13,648 nucleotides of DNA. Origin: Candidatus Borrarchaeota archaeon (lineage in GTDB: Archaea > Asgardarchaeota > Sifarchaeia > Borrarchaeales > Borrarchaeaceae). The DNA lies in contig JAEORY010000055.1 of the NCBI GenBank assembly GCA_016840645.1, positions 1-13,648 of the forward strand, given 5' to 3'. Below the pieces are notes generated by a model. That model had not been told where the DNA came from and made no database searches. It saw nothing but the letters and a program-made list of their open reading frames with translations. Below, one piece after another: positions 6,426-13,181 of the stretch. Positions within the stretch are counted from its first letter, which is position 1, and the number at the start of each line of letters is the position of its first letter. A program made the translations under genes and the position numbers.

Positions 6426-7382
6426 TTAACTTTTGTTCTGGACCGGGTAAGCACCACAAATTTTGCAGTAATTCTTATTTACGGTAACTCCACCACTACA
6501 TCTTGGACACATCTGTTCCCCTTCCTTAGGGGTAGGTATTGTACCAACCGTCCCAAGATATATTTTGAAGTAATAAGCCTGCTCTTGACTATCAAGTCGA
6601 ACAATCTTTGAAAGTTCTTCGACTTCTTCTGGGGTAACTTTGAATATTTTGCTTAGTTCTGTGCTTCCGCTTCCGGTCTCTATTGGATGTTTTTCTCTCC
6701 AAATCACATCATCAGACAGGAATTTTTCAAACGCTTTACGCAGTACGTATTTTCCTTGAATTACTCCATTATGCTCCGCTATTTTGAGTTCGGCAGGAAT
6801 TTTAAGAGCTAACTCTATAATTCTGTCATCAAGAAATGGTTGCATAACTTTTAATCCTAAACTTTCTCCTAATGGCTTAGCAGCGAAAAACCAGCGTTTT
6901 ATAATACCTTTTATCCATTCGTCTACTTCTCGTGGCTTTAATTTGAATAGGAAAGAATAACCTGCGAAGAGTTCGTCACTTCCATCACCAGAAATTACAG
7001 ATTTGACACCAGCATCCTTTAAATATTTCATACCGAGGTATATAGTTATATCATTTCTGATTTCCATTGGATCGAAGGTCTTAAGTGTTTTAACTACGTA
7101 CTCTGCAGCCTCATTAGCTTCCTTTAGTGTAAAGAGTTTAATATAGTTTTGAAACGCAAACTGTTTGGCAACGAGTTTTGAATAATGGATATCTGGTGCG
7201 TGCCTACCCGAAAATCCGACACACACGGTTTGAGGCTTAAAATATCGACTTACCAAATGTGCTATGATAGACGTGTCAAGACCACCTGAAAGCATGAGAG
7301 CATCGGCAGAATAGTCTTGGATGACTTCATCAAATAGTTCTAGGATTTCTTCTGTATATTCCTTTAATTTGCGTTCAAGCAA
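6426..7382 (-). CDS. Asparagine-synthetase-like ATP-dependent ligase without glutaminase domain, C-terminal zinc ribbon
   Basis: Contains the synthetase half of class-B asparagine synthetase: PP-loop ATP site LSGGLDTS (31-38), SGDGSDELFAGY (131-142), QPFLDDRI (181-188), KYVLRKAF (211-218) and REKHPIETGSG (229-239). The N-terminal glutaminase domain is absent, so it would need free ammonia or a partner for nitrogen. The last 30 residues form a rubredoxin-like zinc knuckle, CPRCSGG..YCKICGAYP (C292, C295, C306, C309), not usual in AsnB. The start is TTG 7382, with GAGG at a good distance; no upstream ATG is available. It lies 18 bases after the Dph6-like gene, itself a PP-loop amide-forming family member, inside a B12 operon. 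Its substrate is unknown; an amidation or activation step in corrinoid metabolism is only a contextual guess. Confidence 0.75.
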   Translation of the reverse strand: MLERKLKEYTEEILELFDEVIQDYSADALMLSGGLDTSIIAHLVSRYFKPQTVCVGFSGRHAPDIHYSKLVAKQFAFQNYIKLFTLKEANEAAEYVVKTLKTFDPMEIRNDITIYLGMKYLKDAGVKSVISGDGSDELFAGYSFLFKLKPREVDEWIKGIIKRWFFAAKPLGESLGLKVMQPFLDDRIIELALKIPAELKIAEHNGVIQGKYVLRKAFEKFLSDDVIWREKHPIETGSGSTELSKIFKVTPEEVEELSKIVRLDSQEQAYYFKIYLGTVGTIPTPKEGEQMCPRCSGGVTVNKNYCKICGAYPVQNKS

Positions 7383-7400
7383 AGTGTTTTTCGCCTCTCA

Positions 7401-8057
7401 CTAAATTAAATCAAATCTTAATATCTCCAGGACGCATCGGTCAGCCTTCAAGATTTTTCTGCTTTCAAGTATTTTTACACGTTGTTTAAATATTGGACCG
7501 CTGGCTACGAACGTGTGATATTCCCCGTCTTCGCCACATAGATCGATATTGTGTCTTCGGAGATACTCTAGAAATTCCAAGTTAAGAGATTGTCCTACCC
7601 AGTTGTCATCTATCAGGTTGGCTTTAGCACTGACGATAATAGCTTTAAAACCGCTGTCTATGAACTCAGTTAGTAAAGTTTCGTATTTTTGATTCCAAAG
7701 TGGTTCAAAAGCTTTGAGTCCAACCTCACTGCATACTCTTTCAACCCAGTCTCTGTGATCCTGAAGGTCTATGTCCCCGAATACTCCACCTTCAATATTT
7801 TTTTCTTTTAGATTTTTCATGACTCTCTTAAATTCAGTCTCATAATCTTCCCATGAAGCATTTCCGTAGACTACTGGGATTCCAAGAGCCTTAGACTGTG
7901 CTTCAATGATCTCTTTTTTTAAACCATGACCTCGCGATCTTATGCCATCTTCGTCAAGCATGTTAAATAGGAATTCAACCTGTAAACCACCTCTTAGAGC
8001 TCTAAATAACGCTAAGCTACTTTCTTTACCACCGCTCCAAGAAACAAAAACTCTCAA
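7401..8057 (-). CDS. Dph6/COG2102-like PP-loop ATP pyrophosphatase
   Basis: A 218-residue N-type ATP-pyrophosphatase of the diphthine-ammonia ligase family. It shows the PP-loop SWSGGKESSLAL (6-17), GHGLKKEIIEAQSKALGIP (43-61), GGVFGDIDLQDHRDW (90-104) and the family-defining CGEDGEYHTFVASGPIF (174-190). Dph6 adenylates diphthine on elongation factor 2 and adds ammonia to make diphthamide. However, several paralogous subfamilies exist, some in bacteria without diphthamide, and this one sits between cobD and another PP-loop enzyme in a B12 operon. A corrinoid-related role is therefore possible. The start is TTG 8057 with GTGA seven bases upstream. The gene follows cobD by 31 bases. The family is clear, the substrate is not. 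Confidence 0.8.
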   Translation of the reverse strand: MRVFVSWSGGKESSLALFRALRGGLQVEFLFNMLDEDGIRSRGHGLKKEIIEAQSKALGIPVVYGNASWEDYETEFKRVMKNLKEKNIEGGVFGDIDLQDHRDWVERVCSEVGLKAFEPLWNQKYETLLTEFIDSGFKAIIVSAKANLIDDNWVGQSLNLEFLEYLRRHNIDLCGEDGEYHTFVASGPIFKQRVKILESRKILKADRCVLEILRFDLI

Positions 8058-8088
8058 TGGATTTCACTTTCTTTATTATGAAGTTATT

Positions 8089-9198
8089 CTATTGAATAAT
8101 TTGATTTAGCGCATCTAAAAGGCGTTTATTTTCTTTTTCAGTTCTTATTCCAATTCGAATATAATTATCACCCAGTGGCTTAAATGACGAGCAATTTCTC
8201 ACTAAAATGCCGAATTCCCTTAGTTCTTTTTCAAGACGAGTTCCTGTTAAACCCGTTCCACTAACATCTACAAAGAAATAATTTGCATCTGGTAATTCCG
8301 TCTTAAGCCCTCTTATTTTTGCTAAGTTCTCCATAAGAAATCTTTTTTGTTTATAGAAGAGTTCCTTAGCTTTTTCTAGATAAGATATATCCTTTAAAGC
8401 CGCAATTGCTGCTACTTGTGCTAAATAATTTACGTTCCATTCAAGTTTGGCGCGGCTCATGTATGAGATTAATTCCTTAGATCCTAATCCATAACCGACT
8501 CTAAGTCCTGGTATAGCAAATATTTTGGTGAGCGAGTGAATTATAAAGACGTTTGTATGTTGTGTAACTCTGATGGCATAACTTACACCTTTTTCTGTGC
8601 TGTCTATGAAAACTTCATCAAGGAAAACGAGAACCTGCTTTTCATTAGCTTTTTCAACAATGCTTTGAAGTTCATCTGGTGGCATCAATTTTGAAGTAGG
8701 ATTGTTTGGATTGCATAGAAAAATCGCTTTGGTTTTATCGGTTATTTTTACAATTATATCACTTGAATTAACAGTAAAATTAGGAGGTTTCAATTCTACA
8801 AATATAGGAAGTGCGCCCATGAATTCTGTCGCAACCGTATATTCGTCAAAAGTCGGAATGGGAATGATTACTTCGTCGCCCTCTTCACAAAATGTCTCTG
8901 CAAATAATCTTATCAGTTCATTCGAGCCATTCCCTACTATCAGATTTTCTTCATGCAGATTGTGAATCTTGGCAAGCTCCTTTTTAAGTTCTTTCGAATG
9001 AGAATCTGGATAATGAGAAAGATTATGCAAATTTCGTCTTATCACTTCTATAACGGATTCTGGGGGTCCAATAGGGTTTATACTAGCACTGAAATCTATT
9101 ATTTCTATTGCTTGTGCATTGGGGTTTTTCTTATAGTGCCAAAACTTGCCCCCATGAGTGCTTGCCTTCAATTCTATTATAGGTTTACGCGGTCGCAT
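8089..9198 (-). CDS. cobD: L-threonine-O-3-phosphate decarboxylase CobD
   Basis: PLP enzyme of aminotransferase fold type I that decarboxylates threonine phosphate to (R)-1-amino-2-propanol phosphate, the substrate of CbiB. Features: STHGGKFW and DFSASINPIGPP at the N-terminus (13-20, 35-46), as in CobD; VGNGSNELI (88-96); NPNNPT (163-168); FLDEVF (192-197); the PLP lysine K225 in HSLTKIFAIPGLRVGYG; LEWNVNYLAQVA; NYFFVDVSG; and VRNCSSFKPLGDNYIRIGIRT near the end. The HGG start, the RNCSSF motif and the B12 context argue for CobD rather than histidinol-phosphate aminotransferase HisC, its closest relative. ATG 9198 has GGTGA four bases upstream. The 48-base gap after the ECF S gene contains a T-rich run on the coding strand. 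No threonine kinase is visible in the window. Confidence 0.88.
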   Translation of the reverse strand: MRPRKPIIELKASTHGGKFWHYKKNPNAQAIEIIDFSASINPIGPPESVIEVIRRNLHNLSHYPDSHSKELKKELAKIHNLHEENLIVGNGSNELIRLFAETFCEEGDEVIIPIPTFDEYTVATEFMGALPIFVELKPPNFTVNSSDIIVKITDKTKAIFLCNPNNPTSKLMPPDELQSIVEKANEKQVLVFLDEVFIDSTEKGVSYAIRVTQHTNVFIIHSLTKIFAIPGLRVGYGLGSKELISYMSRAKLEWNVNYLAQVAAIAALKDISYLEKAKELFYKQKRFLMENLAKIRGLKTELPDANYFFVDVSGTGLTGTRLEKELREFGILVRNCSSFKPLGDNYIRIGIRTEKENKRLLDALNQIIQ

Positions 9199-9246
9199 TA
9201 TTTCACCCTTAATGATTATTAATAAAAAGAAAGGGCAATAATATCA

Positions 9247-9849
9247 TCATATTGCCTCTTTCACTTTAAGTCCGATCCTATATCCAATTATACCTGCAAC
9301 AAATCCAAAAATTACACCAACAATTACGTTTAAAACAATAAACACGCCGTAGGGTACACCAAAGAAGAATTCTACAAACGCGACATACTCAGGATAAGTA
9401 ATTGTTAGCAAACCCAGCTGGAACGGATAGAACACAATTGCTCTTAAGCATGCTCCGATGCCTGCTTTTAGAGAATTATTAGGATATCCGCCAGTGATAT
9501 AGAAGAAAGCCTCTATTAATGCTCCAGGTAAAATATCAGATGCTAGACCGATTACTGAAAAAATATTTGGGAATAAAACTACTTCAAGAAGCCCATGGAG
9601 AAAGAAGATAAGAAAAACTGTTCCTCCCTTTCTTATTATTGTAGCTGCGAGCAGTACAAGAGTCATTGCTAAAAGTTCATAAACTATTACAGAGACAACC
9701 CAGCTAAGCGGGGCTGGTATAGCAGCTAGACCAATAAACCATATTTGTTGCACACCGTACCAGACGCCAACAAAAATTGCAATGACAACTAAATCAAATG
9801 TCGCAAACCGTTTGAAAAACCCTTTTTCTTGTTCAGTTTCCATTGTCAC
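9247..9849 (-). CDS. ECF transporter substrate-binding (S) component, YkoE-like
   Basis: A 200-residue membrane protein with about six hydrophobic helices between residues 17 and 195, a charged N-terminus (TEQEKGFFKRF) and a basic C-terminal tail, as expected for an S component. The middle (ATIIRKGG, then GALIEAFFYITGGYPNNSLKAGIGACLRAI) resembles, from memory, the YkoE family, which pairs with a fused ATPase in the Bacillus hydroxymethylpyrimidine/thiamin importer. Adjacent genes encode the fused ATPase and EcfT. Placement at the head of a B12 operon suggests a corrinoid substrate; a thiamin precursor remains a real alternative. There are no CbiM/CbiN features, so this is not the classical cobalt system. 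The GTG at 9849 is chosen over ATG 9843 because of the strong GGAGGTGA at 9854-9861. Confidence 0.75.
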   Translation of the reverse strand: MTMETEQEKGFFKRFATFDLVVIAIFVGVWYGVQQIWFIGLAAIPAPLSWVVSVIVYELLAMTLVLLAATIIRKGGTVFLIFFLHGLLEVVLFPNIFSVIGLASDILPGALIEAFFYITGGYPNNSLKAGIGACLRAIVFYPFQLGLLTITYPEYVAFVEFFFGVPYGVFIVLNVIVGVIFGFVAGIIGYRIGLKVKEAI

Positions 9850-9853
9850 TATT

Positions 9854-9861
9854 TCACCTCC
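9854..9861 (-). promoter_or_regulatory. Strong Shine-Dalgarno deciding the GTG start of the S component
   Basis: GGAGGTGA on the minus strand lies in the 19-base gap between ecfT and the S gene. GGAGG is seven bases from the GTG at 9849 but 13 from the ATG at 9843, favouring GTG. It is the strongest ribosome-binding site in the window. Confidence 0.65.
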
Positions 9862-9868
9862 TTAATTT

Positions 9869-10699
9869 TCATACTACTAGTTTCAGTAACTCTACGCTAA
9901 TATTCTGAATAGAAAAGACTTCAAGCAAGACTATTATAGATAAAGCAACTAGAAGGACTGAAAAAACCAACATGAGATAATCTCTACTTCCTAATTGAAG
10001 GTTCTCCATTGTAGTTGGGTTTTCTGTAGCTCGAAAGCCTCGTGCATCTAGAGAATACGCCAATTGCATACTTCTACGTATCGAATGAATGATTAAAGGC
10101 GTAAACAATCGTTTGATTGATTTAATACGCCCTATTATACCACTTGTCTCTATACCCCGAACATTTGCAACTGCTGCTAACTTTTTCCATTGTTCAATTG
10201 CTAATGGAATAAAACGAATCGTAATAATCACCATGATTGTTAGCTCATAAGGACAACGTAGTTTTCTAAGTGCACTAACCATTCTACTGGGTTCTGTGGT
10301 AAGAGAAACCAATAGGGCCATTGAAACTAATGATAATGTTCTGAATGAAAATGTAATTGAAGCAAGAAGAATCTCAGCGTAGATTCCAGAACCACCTATT
10401 ATTGGAATCACTGCGGGAATTACTTCTATGAACGTTAAACGTTCTTTAGGAGCAATTCTTGAAAATACTGTTGAAGAAAGGAACATAAAAGCAAAAAGTA
10501 ACGCGATACTTTTAAAAAAATAACTAACGGTCTTAATGGGTAACTTTGCTAGTAACCACGCGCAAAGGACGGCAATAAATGAAAGAAATAAAATAAGCGC
10601 ATCGTGAATCGTACTTATTAGTATTAAGAAGGACATCGAAGCTATCAATTTAACTCTTGGATCAAGGCTCGATGAACTAAAATTTATGCTATTCTGCAC
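9869..10699 (-). CDS. ecfT: ECF transporter transmembrane coupling protein EcfT
   Basis: The 276-residue membrane scaffold of an energy-coupling-factor importer, linking the ATPase to the S component. It starts with the family segment SSLDPRVKLIASM and has about five hydrophobic helices. The long cytoplasmic coupling region includes RMVSALRKLRCPYE and two Ala-Arg-Gly-type motifs that dock on the ATPases: VANVRGIETSG (first motif, VRG instead of ARG) and YSLDARGFRATE. The start is a GTG at 10699, 14 bases after the ATPase gene. Gene order ATPase-EcfT-S indicates a complete, dedicated (group I type) transporter rather than a shared module. Confidence 0.9.
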   Translation of the reverse strand: MQNSINFSSSSLDPRVKLIASMSFLILISTIHDALILFLSFIAVLCAWLLAKLPIKTVSYFFKSIALLFAFMFLSSTVFSRIAPKERLTFIEVIPAVIPIIGGSGIYAEILLASITFSFRTLSLVSMALLVSLTTEPSRMVSALRKLRCPYELTIMVIITIRFIPLAIEQWKKLAAVANVRGIETSGIIGRIKSIKRLFTPLIIHSIRRSMQLAYSLDARGFRATENPTTMENLQLGSRDYLMLVFSVLLVALSIIVLLEVFSIQNISVELLKLVV

Positions 10700-10713
10700 T
10701 TATCTCGCCCTTC

Positions 10714-12225
10714 TCAATTTTCCATTATAGATAGTTGTACACTTTCTTTCGGAAATCTTTTAGAATTATTTTGTGCCATGTTTTTGTTAATGTGAGTTTC
10801 AATTATTTTCCCGCTGTCTAGTAATAGAACTCTATTTGATATTGCACTAAGAAACTCCAAATCATGTGAGATTGTAATTAATGTGTGTGTTTCATTCAAT
10901 TCTTGAGCCAATTTGATGAAATCTTGTTTATGCTTATAGTCTTGTCCAGTTGTCGGCTCATCAAAAATCAAAATATTCGGTTGCGATACTAATAACGAAG
11001 CAATTGCAACCCTTTCTCTTTCCCCATAACTTATTTTGAAAGTACCTTTGTTATCATAACCCTTCAGATTCATTTGATCGAGGTTTTCGTTTAAAAGCTT
11101 TTTCTTCTCATCTTCACTCAATCTTTGAATCCAAGGCGCGTATAAAACTTCATTTGAAACCTTGGTCGTCAGAATATTATCGTCTGGATTTTGAAAGAGC
11201 ACACCGATTTTCATTATTGCTTGTTTACGTTTATATTTCCCTATAGGCTTTCCATCAATTATTATAGAGCCTTGTTTCGGCTTAAGTACGCCAGCCAAAA
11301 TAAGTGCTAGAGTCGTTTTTCCAGATCCATTCTCACCTATTATTCCCAGGGATTCTCTCTCAAAAATTGAAAATGAAAGGTCAGTTAAAACGGAGTGATT
11401 ATTATAGGAAAATGAAAGATTTTCTACTTGCACGATTTTAGATCCATTAGTAATATTGGATTGGAGTGAGGGATAGATAGTCGTATTCAAAGGCTGTATT
11501 CCATAAGTATTACAAAATTTTGTGTCTGTTAATATTTGAGGATCATCTGCAACTATTTCTCCACGATTTAAAACGATAACCCGATCGGTAATTTTACTAA
11601 CTTCTTTTGTCCTATGCTCAGCAATTATAACGGTGATATTTTGATTTTCGCTGATTTGGTCGATTAATGCCAGTATTTTTCTACCTGTTTTAAGGTCAAT
11701 ATTTGAAGTGGGCTCATCAAAAACCATTATAGCTGGACGAAAAGCAAGCATAGACGCGATACAGACTCTTTGTTGTTGCCCCATTGAAAGTTCTGTCAAT
11801 GTTTTTTCGGCAAATTTCTCCATCTCTACTGCTTCAAGTGCAAAATAAACCCTTTCTTGTATTTCATCAGAAGGCAATCCTAAGTTCTGCGGACCAAACG
11901 CTACTTCATCTTTTACCTTTAGAGAAAACAATTGAGCCGAAGGATTTTGAAGTACAACACCAACTTTGTTTTTTAAGTGATAGGGAGGTGTTCTATGGAG
12001 ATTTTCACTTCCAACGGTTATATTGCCTTTAATCTTCCCTTCAGAATTCGAGTGCGGGATTAATCCGCTTATACATAATATTAATGTTGATTTACCGCAT
12101 CCGCTGGGTCCAACAATGAGCAAACGCTCACCTTTTTTGATTTTCAGATTGAGATCATTTAAGGCAGGTTTCTCTGTGTTGGAATACCAGTAAGAAAAGT
12201 TATCTACATGAATAAGCGAATTCAT
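10714..12225 (-). CDS. ecfA: ECF transporter ATPase, two ABC domains fused (EcfA1-EcfA2)
   Basis: A 503-residue protein with two tandem ABC ATPase domains. Domain 1: Walker A GPSGCGKST (39-47), Q-loop LQNPSAQLF (92-100), signature LSMGQQQR (146-153), Walker B IMVFDEPTSNID (166-177), switch H204. Domain 2: Walker A GENGSGKTT (297-305), Q-loop FQNPDDNIL (344-352), signature ISYGERER (398-405), Walker B ILIFDEPTTGQD (418-429), switch H454. The second signature departs from LSGGQ/E (Ile for Leu, Tyr for Gly), so the two ATP sites may be unequal. The fusion supplies the heterodimer as one chain, as in YkoD-type systems. First gene of the minus-strand operon; ATG 12225 has GGTG seven bases upstream. 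Expression is probably controlled by the palindrome and leader elements upstream. Confidence 0.93.
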   Translation of the reverse strand: MNSLIHVDNFSYWYSNTEKPALNDLNLKIKKGERLLIVGPSGCGKSTLILCISGLIPHSNSEGKIKGNITVGSENLHRTPPYHLKNKVGVVLQNPSAQLFSLKVKDEVAFGPQNLGLPSDEIQERVYFALEAVEMEKFAEKTLTELSMGQQQRVCIASMLAFRPAIMVFDEPTSNIDLKTGRKILALIDQISENQNITVIIAEHRTKEVSKITDRVIVLNRGEIVADDPQILTDTKFCNTYGIQPLNTTIYPSLQSNITNGSKIVQVENLSFSYNNHSVLTDLSFSIFERESLGIIGENGSGKTTLALILAGVLKPKQGSIIIDGKPIGKYKRKQAIMKIGVLFQNPDDNILTTKVSNEVLYAPWIQRLSEDEKKKLLNENLDQMNLKGYDNKGTFKISYGERERVAIASLLVSQPNILIFDEPTTGQDYKHKQDFIKLAQELNETHTLITISHDLEFLSAISNRVLLLDSGKIIETHINKNMAQNNSKRFPKESVQLSIMEN

Positions 12226-12230
12226 TTAGT

Positions 12231-12258
12231 AACACCAATCTCCTTTTAAAATGGTGCT
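12231..12258 (-). promoter_or_regulatory. Hairpin around the Shine-Dalgarno region of ecfA
   Basis: On the minus strand AGCACCA (12258-12252) can pair with TGGTGTT (12237-12231), seven pairs including one G-U. The loop holds TTTTAAAAGGAGAT and the GGTG nearest the ATG lies within the stem. The fold would hide the ribosome-binding site, and relief of it could control translation. Confidence 0.3.
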
Positions 12259-12321
12259 TCATCTCTTTACCTATGAGAATTATTCCAATTTAGACCTTAA
12301 TGGCACTTTACGTAACTTAAT

Positions 12322-12409
12322 TAGGTAGGCATCTTTCTGGATCAAAAGGAGAGTTAAGGAGAGATAGAATAGATAATCAGAATATCGAGAAAGATGTTCC
12401 ACCTACCTA
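12322..12409 (-). promoter_or_regulatory. Potential long stem at the 5' end of the ECF-operon leader
   Basis: On the minus strand TAGGTAGG (12409-12402) pairs with CCTACCTA (12329-12322), and CATCTTTCT (12396-12388) pairs with AGAAAGATG (12338-12330), leaving a one-sided 5-base bulge TGGAA (12401-12397). This gives 17 Watson-Crick pairs enclosing a 49-base pyrimidine-rich loop. The outer strand shares bases 12404-12409 with the palindrome, so the two hairpins exclude each other if both are transcribed. Confidence 0.45.
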
Positions 12410-12433
12410 GGATAGGATAACCTATCCTAGGTA
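12404..12433. promoter_or_regulatory. Perfect 13-bp inverted repeat, candidate operator of the ECF/B12 operon
   Basis: Arms TACCTAGGATAGG (12404-12416) and CCTATCCTAGGTA (12421-12433) are exactly complementary across a 4-base centre ATAA. It is built from TAGGWTA/TATCCTA units at 5-bp steps and contains TAGGTTA at 12418-12424 on the minus strand, matching the cbiB promoter. It adjoins the TATA box and should cover the transcription start near 12411, typical of a repressor site. A terminator for the upstream corrinoid gene is a weaker alternative, since no U-run follows. Confidence 0.6.
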
Positions 12434-12440
12434 TATATAT
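12432..12440 (-). promoter_or_regulatory. TATA box of the ECF/B12 operon
   Basis: On the minus strand GTCGAAAACTATATATATAC carries a TATATATA core with a purine-rich BRE-like flank (CGAAAAC). It would start transcription about 25 bases downstream, near 12411, inside the palindrome. Confidence 0.5.
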
Positions 12441-12462
12441 AGTTTTCGACTGTTCGCGCACG

Positions 12463-12502
12463 CAATAAAAGAAACTCCTAATTTGAACTCTTTAATTTAA
12501 AG
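12463..12502 (-). terminator. Possible terminator after the corrinoid-protein gene
   Basis: After the stop codon at 12509-12511 the minus strand has the small palindrome CTTTAAATTAAAG (12502-12490), then GGAGTTTCTTTTATTG with a T-rich run (about 12475-12464). Archaeal terminators are often just T-rich, so this is plausible but weak. Confidence 0.3.
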
Positions 12503-12508
12503 TAACTG

Positions 12509-13168
12509 CTAAGATGCCTGTTTACTATTCAAAAGTTGCTCTACTAGTTTAACGGCCTCAAAAGCGTCTTTTGCATAGCCATCAGCCCCAACAGTTTCCA
12601 CAATTTTCTTTGAAACCGGGGGACCACCTATTAGAAAAATGATATCGTTTCTAATACCACTTTCAACCAGCGCCTGCGAAATTTGCTTAAGATATTTGAG
12701 AGTACTGGCCATAAAACAAGATGCGCCAATAACTTTAGCATTCGTTTCTTTCGCCCTTTGAACAAATGTATCAGTCGGTACATCGACACCAAGATCAATA
12801 ACGCTGAATCCCGCAGCTTTGAACACTATACTCAGTATGAGTTTTCCTAAATCGTGAACATCATCCTTTACTGTACCAAGGATAATGTTAGGTGCGTAAG
12901 ACGATTCATCAATTTCAATTAGTGGTTCCAGAAACTTCAATCCTTCCTTCATCGTCTCCCCAGAGAGAATAAGATCAGGTAAGAAGAATTCCTTATCTTC
13001 GTACTTCTTGCCAACAATTCTGAGTCCCTTTATCAGTCCTGAATTTAAAATCTCAGAAGCAGCAAATCCTGCATCAAGTGCTTTTTGGCAAGCTTCAAAC
13101 ACGATATCGTAATCTCCTTCAATCACCATTTTTTGAAGTTCTTCTAGAATTTCTTCTTTTAGGGCCAT
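12509..13168 (-). CDS. B12-binding corrinoid protein of the MtbC/MtaC family
   Basis: A 219-residue methyl-carrier protein. The N-terminal helical cap (about 1-90; includes YEDKEFFLPDLILSGETMKEGL) precedes the cobalamin-binding Rossmann domain. The base-off/His-on motif DVHDLG is at 103-108 with H105 as lower axial ligand, followed by VIDLGVDVPTD, ASCFMASTLKYL and FLIGGPPVS. Such proteins accept a methyl group from a substrate-specific methyltransferase (methanol, methylamines, methoxylated compounds) and pass it on. ATG 13168 is preceded by GGAG nine bases upstream. It lies 51 bases downstream of a URO-D/MtaA-superfamily gene, which probably encodes its partner methyltransferase. It needs the cobamide made by the neighbouring operons. 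The methyl donor cannot be told from sequence. Confidence 0.9.
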   Translation of the reverse strand: MALKEEILEELQKMVIEGDYDIVFEACQKALDAGFAASEILNSGLIKGLRIVGKKYEDKEFFLPDLILSGETMKEGLKFLEPLIEIDESSYAPNIILGTVKDDVHDLGKLILSIVFKAAGFSVIDLGVDVPTDTFVQRAKETNAKVIGASCFMASTLKYLKQISQALVESGIRNDIIFLIGGPPVSKKIVETVGADGYAKDAFEAVKLVEQLLNSKQAS

Positions 13169-13181
13169 TCATACATACTCC

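Larger units (their letters stand above)
12226..12508 (-). other. Control region of the ECF/B12 operon
   Basis: These 283 bases have no credible gene. Reading leftward on the minus strand they hold a T-rich stretch after the corrinoid-protein stop, a TATA box (12432-12440), a perfect palindrome (12404-12433), a potential long leader stem (12322-12409) enclosing a pyrimidine-rich loop, and a hairpin around the ribosome-binding site (12231-12258). The implied leader is about 185 bases, much longer than usual in archaea. No canonical cobalamin-riboswitch core is recognisable. Confidence 0.6.

Noticed and set aside
8089..9198. Histidinol-phosphate aminotransferase HisC
   Set aside because: The HGG N-terminus, the RNCSSF motif and the position within a cobamide operon fit CobD better, though the two families are close.
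8702..9222. Two overlapping plus-strand open frames opposite cobD
   Set aside because: Both lie antisense to a clear PLP-enzyme gene, and their translations show no family pattern or ribosome-binding site.
9247..12225. CbiMNQO cobalt transporter
   Set aside because: There is no CbiM with its N-terminal metal-binding His segment and no CbiN; the S protein is of another type and the ATPase is fused.
12226..12508. Canonical cobalamin riboswitch in the ECF-operon leader
   Set aside because: I looked for the conserved GCCACTG box and the other cobalamin-riboswitch core strings on both strands and found none; AGTGCC near 12301 is not in the right context.
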